6,986 nt of DNA from an uncultured Eubacteriales bacterium. GTDB lineage: Bacteria; Bacillota; Clostridia; Oscillospirales; Oscillospiraceae. Shown piece by piece: positions 1 through 6,020 of this stretch (its first letter is position 1; each line of letters opens with the position of its first letter). A program made the translations under genes and the position numbers. The DNA is taken from assembly GCA_900548615.1 (NCBI GenBank), contig URKW01000097.1, positions 1-6,986 of the forward strand, in the 5' to 3' direction. The notes below the pieces were generated by a model. It saw only the letters and a program-made list of their open reading frames with translations. It had not been told where the DNA came from and did no database searches.

Positions 1-1
1 G

Positions 2-637
2 CGCCGCCCACCGGCGGCATTGCGGGGCGTGGAACAGGGCAGCGTCACCGTGGGCGCCAACTACCACTTCTATTCCCGGCAGCTGGCCCACCTGATGGCC
101 CGGTTCCGCCAGCGGCACCCCGGCATCGCCTTCCAGACCATCGAGGGCACCAGCACCACGCTGGCCGGAGCGCTGCGGGAGCACCGGGCCGACCTGTGCA
201 TCATCAGCCGCCGCCCCGGCTCCCACCAGTGGTTTCCCCTGCGGCGGGATCAGCTGGTGGTAATGCTGTCGCCGGAGCACCCGCTGGCTCGGGAAAAGTC
301 CGTGCCCATCCGGCGGCTGGAGACGGAGAGCTATATCGAGATCTTCCCCGGCCGGGAGACGGACAACTCCCGCGTTCTGGCGGAAAACGGCGTGCAGCCG
401 GGCAACCGCTTTGCCGGGGTGGAGGACGATTTTTCCGCCATGGCTATGGTGGAGGCTGGCCTTGGCGTGGCACTGGTCAACGACCTGATCGCCGGGATGC
501 TGACAGGTAACGTGGTGTTCCGTCCGCTGGAACCGCCCCAGTACGTGGAAATCGGCATTGCCACGCCGCCGGAGGACAGCATGTCCCCCGCCGTCAAGCG
601 GTTCCTGGCGTTTGTGAGGGAGAATATGGAGGGATGA
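2..637 (+). CDS. LysR-family transcriptional regulator, C-terminal part (5' end outside window)
   Basis: The reading frame is open from the window edge to TGA at 635-637, giving 211 residues. The TTG at 20 is internal to the protein and not a likely start, because the frame continues upstream of it. What remains is the effector-binding (periplasmic-binding-protein-like) domain of a LysR-type regulator. It opens with the characteristic G-S-V-T-V-G strand after the linker, followed by F-R-Q-R-H-P-G-I, an L-A-G-A-L-R helix and the R-A-D-L-C-I-I segment. The second lobe has D-Q-L-V-V-M-L-S-P-E-H-P-L, and the V-E-A-G-L-G-V-A-L-V hinge comes near the end. The DNA-binding helix-turn-helix would lie upstream of the window. 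LysR proteins bind a small effector here and switch a target gene that is often divergent. No target or effector can be inferred. The family call is secure; the specific regulator is not identified. Confidence 0.9.
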   Translation, partial: RRPPAALRGVEQGSVTVGANYHFYSRQLAHLMARFRQRHPGIAFQTIEGTSTTLAGALREHRADLCIISRRPGSHQWFPLRRDQLVVMLSPEHPLAREKSVPIRRLETESYIEIFPGRETDNSRVLAENGVQPGNRFAGVEDDFSAMAMVEAGLGVALVNDLIAGMLTGNVVFRPLEPPQYVEIGIATPPEDSMSPAVKRFLAFVRENMEG

Positions 638-778
638 AAAAGATTTTCGTCCCTGCGGGGACGAGGTACTTTTGGCCGCTGTCCCAAAAGTACCCAAAAT
701 GACAGCTTAAACCTGCGGTTTAAGAATCCGCGCACGCTATGCCCTTTTACAAATTTGCGGCCTTATACCACGTGTTTA
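638..778 (+). repeat. Left arm of the palindromic element
   Basis: The arm holds three perfect-stem hairpins. The first is CGTCCC (648-653) with GGGACG (658-663). The second is GGTACTTTTGG (665-675) with CCAAAAGTACC (684-694). The third is CTTAAACC (706-713) with GGTTTAAG (717-724). They are followed by a GCGCACGCTAT block and a TTATACCACGTGTT block. The last of these also pairs imperfectly, with one bulge, with AACACGGTGGT (782-792). Confidence 0.75.
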
Positions 779-826
779 CAGAACACGGTGGTTATCGTTG
801 CGTATGACGAATCGACTTTCTTCTTG

Positions 827-947
827 CGCCGCTGCCGCTCATGTTCTCAACGGTAGACACCGAAGCGTTGTTCGGCGGCGGGGTGAGGACACCCCGCCGC
901 ACGGTAGACGCAAAACACCTTCTCCGCACCAGTTAGCGGCAGCGGCG
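827..947. repeat. Nested core stem-loop of the palindromic element
   Basis: CGCCGCTGCCGCT (827-839) is the exact reverse complement of AGCGGCAGCGGCG (935-947), a 13-bp perfect stem. Inside it lies a second perfect 11-bp hairpin, GCGGCGGGGTG (875-885) with CACCCCGCCGC (890-900) and a 4-nt AGGA loop. The 9-mer ACGGTAGAC occurs in direct orientation at 850-858 and 901-909, on either side of the central hairpin. The flanks outside 827 and 947 keep pairing weakly, consistent with one long foldback. Confidence 0.8.
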
Positions 948-996
948 TAGGAGCAGAGACGATCCTTTTAACCGCTCGACAAGGAAAATTTTGCGC

Positions 997-1140
997 GAAC
1001 GTGTGGTATAGGGTCACAAATCTAAAAAATGTTATAGCGCGCCGGGAGGTGAAGGAACCGGAGGTTCCTTCTGGCGTTTTTGCCTACTTTTGCCGCTATT
1101 GGCAAAAGTAGGTCGCCCCGGAGGGCGAAATACCCTTATC
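997..1140 (-). repeat. Right arm of the palindromic element (inverted copy of the left arm)
   Basis: Read on the minus strand, this arm repeats the left arm's order. Its hairpins are GAAGGAACC (1051-1059) with GGTTCCTTC (1063-1071), CCTACTTTTGCC (1083-1094) with GGCAAAAGTAGG (1101-1112), and TCGCCC (1113-1118) with GGGCGA (1123-1128). The stems keep their pairing while their base sequence differs from the left arm, for example AAACC/GGTTT against GAACC/GGTTC. The conserved loop neighbourhood CCGCT is present in both TACTTTTG hairpins. Confidence 0.75.
1051..1081 (+). terminator. Terminator-like hairpin inside the right arm
   Basis: A 9-bp perfect stem (1051-1059 with 1063-1071, loop GGA) is followed after five bases by a run of five T (1077-1081). 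CGCC at 1040-1043 could pair with GGCG at 1073-1076 to lengthen the stem up to the T run. This has the form of a Rho-independent terminator reading rightward, and it could insulate the downstream promoter. It is 400 nt beyond the LysR stop and is also a regular part of the repeat, so a terminator role is uncertain. Confidence 0.35.
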
Positions 1141-1168
1141 AAAAAAACAATATTTATAGGAATCTTAT

Positions 1169-1197
1169 TTGACAGCACGGTGCAAGATTGCTATACT
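1169..1197 (+). promoter_or_regulatory. Sigma-A/sigma-70 promoter of the large multidomain gene
   Basis: A perfect -35 box TTGACA (1169-1174) is separated by 17 nt from TATACT (1192-1197), one base from the TATAAT consensus. Transcription would start near 1204, leaving a leader of about 50 nt before the ATG at 1253. An A/T-rich tract at 1141-1168 sits where an UP element would contact the RNA polymerase alpha subunits. This predicts substantial basal expression. No operator-like repeat overlaps the boxes. Confidence 0.85.
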
Positions 1198-1222
1198 TCA
1201 ATATCATAAAAATGCCATTCTG

Positions 1223-1246
1223 CCGCCAAAACAGGCGGAAAGGGGG
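1223..1246 (+). promoter_or_regulatory. Leader hairpin and ribosome binding site deciding the ATG at 1253
   Basis: CCGCC (1223-1227) pairs with GGCGG (1234-1238) around an AAAACA loop. This small leader hairpin ends two bases before the Shine-Dalgarno sequence AGGGGG (1241-1246). The ATG at 1253 follows six bases later. The spacing and strength of this site are the reason for choosing 1253 over the earlier in-frame TTG at 1169, which is part of the -35 box and so lies upstream of the transcript. Confidence 0.7.
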
Positions 1247-1252
1247 AACAAT

Positions 1253-4200
1253 ATGACCCATAAAGCCATTTTTCGCCAGCACTGGGGCGAGGCGTTCCGG
1301 GATGCCGCGTTCCGTGCGCGGCTCCGCGACCCGAACATGGCGGAGCGCTGGGCGCAGGCCCGGTTCGCCGAGGAGTTTCTGCCCCTGCGGCAGCGGCTCT
1401 GCTGCGTAAAGCTCATTGAGGCCGCCGCTGAAGCCATGCCGGAGCTCCCTGCGCCGGAGGGTGGATGGAGCGGCTATGTGCTCAGCGACGCCATCGCCCG
1501 CCTGTATCCCCAGCACCGCCGGGAGGCCACGGAGCAGCAGGAGGATTTTGCCCTGTGCGCCCTGCTGGCCGTTCAGCTGCTGCTGGCGGAGGAGCGCCGG
1601 ACACAGCGGTTCGACATGACCATGGACTTCGCCTTCTGCACCGACGAGGAGGCGGCGGGCAGCCCCTTCTACCAGCGGTTTTTGCAGGTGTGGCGGCAGG
1701 ATTTCGTCTATGAGCTGCTGCGCCTGAGCCGCGAGCTGACGCCCTTCAGCACCCTGCAGCACATCGCCATGGTGCACCACGTGGCCATGACGGCGGGCCG
1801 GGCCTTGCGGCGGGGCGGCGCGGCGGTGGATCTGGCGCTGACCTCCGCGGCGGCGGCAGGTCACGATATCGGCAAATTCGGCTGCATGCCCGGCGAGCGG
1901 GTGCCCTATCTCCACTACTACTACACCGACGAGTGGCTGACCCGTTCCGGGCTTCCTCAGGTGGGACAGGTGGCGGGCAACCACTCCACGTGGGATCTGG
2001 AGCTGGCCAACCTGTCGGTGGAGTCCATGCTGCTGATCTACGCCGACTTCCGCTCCAAGCAGCGGCGGGAGGAGGACGGCCGGGAGACGGCGGCGCTGTA
2101 CGCCCTGAAGGACGCCTTTGACGTGATCCTCAGCAAGCTGGACAACGTGGACGCCGCCAAAAAGCGGCGGTATGAGTACGTTTACCGGAAGCTGCGGGAC
2201 TTTGAGGAATATCTGATCGCCCACGGCGTGGACGTGACGCTGCGGGGCCGGGACACCGACCCGGAGCAGGCCATGGATATCGCCCTGATGGGGCCCAAGG
2301 AGTACTACCGGGCCTTCTGCCTGATGGCGGTGGAGCACAACCTGAACATGATGCGCCGTCTCAGCCACGAGGGACTGTTCTCCGACCTGCTGGAAATGGC
2401 CCGCAGCGAAAAGGACTGGACGCGAGTGCGCACCTATCTGTGCGTGCTGGAGGACTACTTCACGTATCTGTCCGCCAACCAGAAGATCCAGACGGTGTAC
2501 TTCCTCTATGAGCTGCTGCTGCACCCGGAGGGTGACATTCGCCGTCAGGCGGCGGCGCTGATGGGCCGGGTGATGGCCAAGTTCAGCCTGCGCTACAAGA
2601 AGGAGCTGCCCGCGTCGGCAGGCCGGGCGGAGGTGGAGCAGACTCAGTTCGCCCTGTGGGCCCAATACCTGAATCTGCTGTTTTATCCCGACCACAAGCT
2701 GACGCCCCAGCAGACCAGCCACATCCGGTTCACCGCCAAGCTGGTGGTATCCGCCACGCTGGAAAACTGCGCGCCCCAGGAGACGGCCCAGTTCCTGTCG
2801 GTGCTGCTGTCCCACTACCAGTCGCCCCACGTGGAGGACGACGGCGCGGCGCTGACCTTGACGGACACGCTGTGCTATCTGCCGCTGAAGCTGCTGACAG
2901 AGGAGCAGGCGGAGCGGGTGGCCGCCTTCGCGCTGGCCCAGTGCCACGGCAAAACGCCGTCTCTGCAGGCGGCGGCGCTGCAATTCTTCTTCCGGGCCAG
3001 CCAGACGCTGCCGGAGAGCCATCCGCTCCACGCCGCGCTGGAGCGGTTGCGGCAGGAGGAGCTCGTGCTGCCGCTGCCGTCGCTGCGCTACCGGTATGCC
3101 CGTGTGTGCGGCGTTCCGGCGGAGCAGGCGGTGCTGGCCCTCAGCGGCGAGGAGGTCTCGGATATCCTGCTGGACAACCTGAAAACCGCCACCCCGTGGA
3201 TGATCAAGGTGGTCAACGTGGAGCTGCTGTCCCGGTACGCCGCCTGCGGTCTGGGCAGCGCCATGCAGATCGCTGCCCACTTCGCCAACCTGATCCGTGT
3301 CAGCGAGGCGGTGGTGGTGCGTCAGCGGGCGGGCCGCGCTCTGCTGGGCATTGCGCCCCGGCTCACCAGCGACCAGCGCAACGAGATCGCCGTGGAGCTG
3401 TCCAAGGCGCTGGAATCCGGCCACTACGAATTTTCCAAGTATATCCCCCAGTATCTGGGCGCGTTCATGCTGTGGCTTCCTCCGGCAGAGCTGGACGAGG
3501 TCATCGACTATCTGGCGGAGCTTTTGAGCCATTCCGCCGACAGCGTGGCGGCCTCGGCGCTGGACACGGTGGGCTTCGCGCTGGAGTCCTATCGCGCCTA
3601 CCCCCAGCGTTTCCCGGAGGAGGAAGCGGTATGGGATCGCCGTCGCCGCCGTCTGGCAGGACTGCTGCTGAAGGGCATGGCCTCCTACCGCGAGGCGGTA
3701 CAGCAGGAGGCGCTGTACGTGCTGGGCGACACGCTGTTCTCCTCGCCCCGGTTCCCCGATGAGCGGCGGGCGTGGCTGTTCACCCTGTGCGCCCACAAGC
3801 TGCTGTTTTTGCTGCACGAGAATCAGGGCGGCGGGCTGAACGACCTGTACTGCTCGGCGGCGCTGTACCGCATGTACCAGTTCATCGTCCGGTACGAGAC
3901 AGACAACGGCCCCTTCCCCTTCCGCCAGCGGCAGAGGGTGGCCTTCTTCCCCGGCACCTTCGACCCCTTTACCCTGTCCCACAAGGCGCTGGCCTGCACC
4001 ATCCGGGACATGGGGTACGAGGTGTTTCTGGCGGTGGACGAGTTCTCCTGGTCGAAAAAGACCCAGCCCAGCCTGATCCGCCGCAGGATCGCCTCCATGT
4101 CGGTGGCGGACGAATTCCATGTGCATCTGTTCCCCTACAATATCCCCGTCAACATCGCCAATCCCGGCGATCTGCGGCGGCTGAAGGACATGTTCGCCGG

Positions 4201-6004
4201 ACGTGAGCTGTACCTCATCGTGGGCTCCGACGTGATCCACGGCGCGTCCTCCTACAAGGCGCCGCCCAGCCCCGATTCCGTCCACAGCATGAACCATATC
4301 GTGTTCCGCCGTGTCTCCGCCCTTCACGGGGAGGAAAAGGACATGGACGCCGATGTGGGCATGATCTCCGGCAAGGTGGTGCAGCTGCAATTGCCCTCCC
4401 AGCTGGAGGATATCAGCTCCACCCGCATTCGCGAGAACATCGACATGAACCGGGATATCTCCCACCTGATCGACCCGGTGGTGCAGGAGTATATCTATCA
4501 GCGGGGCCTCTATCTGCGGGAGCCCCAGTATAAGCCGCTGCTGTCCCCCGGCACGCTGCACTTTGCCGAGGCGGAGGGCGGCGACGCCCTGCTGACCCAG
4601 CTCCAGCAGACGCTGGACATGCCGTCCGCCGCCGCCGAGGGGGTGCGCCGCCGGGGCGAGCGGGTCATGACCCTCCACAGCGGCAGCCAGCTGCTGGCCG
4701 CCGCGTCCTACGACCAGCGCCGCACCCGCGAGCTGCTGGCGCTGCTGAGCGACCCCGTGCGGGTCAACGAGGTGCGCGACATGGCCTCCGGCAAGCTGCT
4801 GTGCGTCACCGGATTGTACGGTCGGGACGAGGAATCCATGCAATTGCTGCTGACGCAGCTGTTCGCCCAGGCCATGGAGCAGGACTGCCTGTGGGCGCTG
4901 TTCGCGGCGCTGGATGCACCGGCCAGTCCGGCGGCGGACGATCTGCTGCGGCAGCAGGGCATGCGTCCGGTGCGGCCCGGCGATCCCTCGCTGCTGCTGG
5001 CGGATATGAGCGCCCCGGTGGTGTTCCTGCAAAATGTGGAGACCGCCATCAAGCCGCCCTTCAGCAGCGATGAAACGGTGCTGTCCGCCATCCGGCAGGC
5101 ACGGCGGCGGTTCAAGCTGGGACTGGTGGCGCTGTATCCGGGACGACTGATCTTTACCATCTCCTCCCAGCTGGTGCTGCACCGGCTGGTGGAGAAGATC
5201 ACCGCCCTCAACGGCGTGCCCATGACGCCCACCCAGCCCCGTGTGCTGGGCCCCTATATGTGCGTGCCCTTCGGCAAGCTGCTGCGGCGGGCCGCCATCC
5301 CCAACACCGTGACCAAGACCGTTCACACCGACAAGGTGTTTGCCGCCGACCGGCGCACCCAGCATATCGCGGCCTTCCCCGGCTACGCGCCGCTGTCCGA
5401 CCAGATGCGGGTGGTGCACTCCTTCCGCCGTCCGGTGATCCTGGTGGACGACCAGCTCCACACAGGGCGGCGTATCGGCGTGCTGGACCCGCTGGCAAGA
5501 GAGCAGCAGGTGGACATCAAGGAGGTGCTGGTGGGCATTCTGTCCGGTCAGGGACGGGATCTTGCCCAGCAGCTGGGCCGTGACGTGGACTATGTGTATT
5601 TTGTCCCCAATCTGCGGGCATGGTATGTGGAGTCCACCCTGTATCCCTTTATCGGCGGCGACACGGTGGAGCACGCGGACATGGAGCGCTCCGGCTTGCA
5701 GCCGTCGGTGAACCTGATACTGCCCTACGTGTATCCGGAGCATCTGCGCCAGTGCGGCGCGGACGCTGCCTATACCTTCTCCCGCACCTGCATCGAGAAT
5801 ACCCTGTATATCATCGAAGCACTGGAGACCGCCTACCGCCGGGTCTACGCCCGCAATCTGACGCTGCGGCGGCTCAGCGAGGCGGTGGTGCTGCCGCTGT
5901 GCCCCGACAAGGGACGCATGACCTACAATCTGGACGGCGCGGTGTCCGATTACCTGCGGGATGACCGGGAAACGCTGCGGCGGCTGGAGAATCTGTTCCG
6001 CTGA
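1253..6004 (+). CDS. Giant multidomain protein: HD hydrolase, HEAT-like helices, nucleotidylyltransferase, GNAT-like, phosphoribosyltransferase-like
   Basis: The 1583-residue protein has no visible signal peptide or membrane segment and is probably cytoplasmic. An N-terminal helical part (1-165) precedes an HD phosphohydrolase domain with His175/176, His204-Asp205, His221, His244 and Asp265, a pattern like YqeK/HDIG enzymes. Residues about 300-880 are helical, with HEAT-like pairs around 424-444, 684-704, 761-780 and 813-831. A NadD/PPAT-class nucleotidylyltransferase follows, with G-T-F-D-P-F-T-L-S-H (901-910), G-S-D (991-993) and I-S-S-T-R-I-R (1054-1060). Residues about 1100-1255 resemble a GNAT fold. 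A type I phosphoribosyltransferase-like PRPP loop, V-D-D-Q-L-H-T-G, ends at 1405 (Asp1399, Asp1400, Thr1404, Gly1405). HD and NTase assignments are firm, PRTase fairly so, GNAT and HEAT tentative. The combination suggests synthesis and turnover of a nucleotide or dinucleotide; the substrate is unknown. It has its own promoter and is the only enzyme gene in view. Confidence 0.88.
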   Translation: MTHKAIFRQHWGEAFRDAAFRARLRDPNMAERWAQARFAEEFLPLRQRLCCVKLIEAAAEAMPELPAPEGGWSGYVLSDAIARLYPQHRREATEQQEDFALCALLAVQLLLAEERRTQRFDMTMDFAFCTDEEAAGSPFYQRFLQVWRQDFVYELLRLSRELTPFSTLQHIAMVHHVAMTAGRALRRGGAAVDLALTSAAAAGHDIGKFGCMPGERVPYLHYYYTDEWLTRSGLPQVGQVAGNHSTWDLELANLSVESMLLIYADFRSKQRREEDGRETAALYALKDAFDVILSKLDNVDAAKKRRYEYVYRKLRDFEEYLIAHGVDVTLRGRDTDPEQAMDIALMGPKEYYRAFCLMAVEHNLNMMRRLSHEGLFSDLLEMARSEKDWTRVRTYLCVLEDYFTYLSANQKIQTVYFLYELLLHPEGDIRRQAAALMGRVMAKFSLRYKKELPASAGRAEVEQTQFALWAQYLNLLFYPDHKLTPQQTSHIRFTAKLVVSATLENCAPQETAQFLSVLLSHYQSPHVEDDGAALTLTDTLCYLPLKLLTEEQAERVAAFALAQCHGKTPSLQAAALQFFFRASQTLPESHPLHAALERLRQEELVLPLPSLRYRYARVCGVPAEQAVLALSGEEVSDILLDNLKTATPWMIKVVNVELLSRYAACGLGSAMQIAAHFANLIRVSEAVVVRQRAGRALLGIAPRLTSDQRNEIAVELSKALESGHYEFSKYIPQYLGAFMLWLPPAELDEVIDYLAELLSHSADSVAASALDTVGFALESYRAYPQRFPEEEAVWDRRRRRLAGLLLKGMASYREAVQQEALYVLGDTLFSSPRFPDERRAWLFTLCAHKLLFLLHENQGGGLNDLYCSAALYRMYQFIVRYETDNGPFPFRQRQRVAFFPGTFDPFTLSHKALACTIRDMGYEVFLAVDEFSWSKKTQPSLIRRRIASMSVADEFHVHLFPYNIPVNIANPGDLRRLKDMFAGRELYLIVGSDVIHGASSYKAPPSPDSVHSMNHIVFRRVSALHGEEKDMDADVGMISGKVVQLQLPSQLEDISSTRIRENIDMNRDISHLIDPVVQEYIYQRGLYLREPQYKPLLSPGTLHFAEAEGGDALLTQLQQTLDMPSAAAEGVRRRGERVMTLHSGSQLLAAASYDQRRTRELLALLSDPVRVNEVRDMASGKLLCVTGLYGRDEESMQLLLTQLFAQAMEQDCLWALFAALDAPASPAADDLLRQQGMRPVRPGDPSLLLADMSAPVVFLQNVETAIKPPFSSDETVLSAIRQARRRFKLGLVALYPGRLIFTISSQLVLHRLVEKITALNGVPMTPTQPRVLGPYMCVPFGKLLRRAAIPNTVTKTVHTDKVFAADRRTQHIAAFPGYAPLSDQMRVVHSFRRPVILVDDQLHTGRRIGVLDPLAREQQVDIKEVLVGILSGQGRDLAQQLGRDVDYVYFVPNLRAWYVESTLYPFIGGDTVEHADMERSGLQPSVNLILPYVYPEHLRQCGADAAYTFSRTCIENTLYIIEALETAYRRVYARNLTLRRLSEAVVLPLCPDKGRMTYNLDGAVSDYLRDDRETLRRLENLFR

Positions 6005-6006
6005 AA

Positions 6007-6012
6007 AGGGGG
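6007..6012 (+). promoter_or_regulatory. Ribosome binding site of the tail-like gene
   Basis: AGGGGG lies three bases after the TGA (6002-6004) of the large gene and eight bases before the ATG at 6021. This selects 6021 over in-frame alternative starts inside the preceding gene. No promoter is visible in the 16-nt gap, so the gene would depend on read-through from upstream, possibly with translational coupling. Confidence 0.75.
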
Positions 6013-6020
6013 AAATCACC

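Larger units (their letters stand above)
638..1140. repeat. About 500-bp imperfect palindromic (MITE-like) element with mirrored hairpin arms
   Basis: This gene-free stretch is one large imperfect inverted repeat. The left arm (about 638-778) and the reverse complement of the right arm (about 997-1140) align along most of their length. Both show, in the same order, a TCG-CCC/GGG-CGA hairpin, a TACTTTTG/CAAAAGTA hairpin, a short AACC/GGTT hairpin, a GCGC-GCTAT block and a TATACCAC block. The core of about 218 nt pairs further through a 13-bp stem and a central 11-bp hairpin. I see no convincing protein-coding frame in it. It starts immediately after the stop codon of the LysR gene and ends 28 nt before the -35 box of the next gene. 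The structure fits a non-autonomous mobile element or a pair of inverted extragenic repeats. A structured RNA is the alternative. I could not define a clear target-site duplication. Confidence 0.75.

Noticed and set aside
20..637. TTG at 20 as the true start of the LysR-family gene.
   Set aside because: The frame continues to the window edge and the product would lack the DNA-binding domain; the gene is simply cut by the window.
331..735. A minus-strand frame crossing the LysR gene end and the left arm of the palindrome.
   Set aside because: Low-complexity shadow translation without a promoter, ribosome binding site or recognisable family.
638..1140. A CRISPR array or a group II intron in the repeat-rich intergenic region.
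   Set aside because: There are no regularly spaced direct repeats with unique spacers and no reverse transcriptase or recognisable domain V; the repeats are inverted and symmetric.
1169..1252. A longer start for the giant protein at TTG 1169.
   Set aside because: That TTG is the beginning of the -35 box and lies before the likely transcription start; the ATG at 1253 has a strong Shine-Dalgarno site.
2656..3762. Long alternative + strand frames inside the giant gene (for example 2656-3762 and 3772-4206).
   Set aside because: They are Gly/Ala/Arg/Pro-rich, lack motifs and ribosome binding sites, and are explained by the GC-rich third positions of the real frame.
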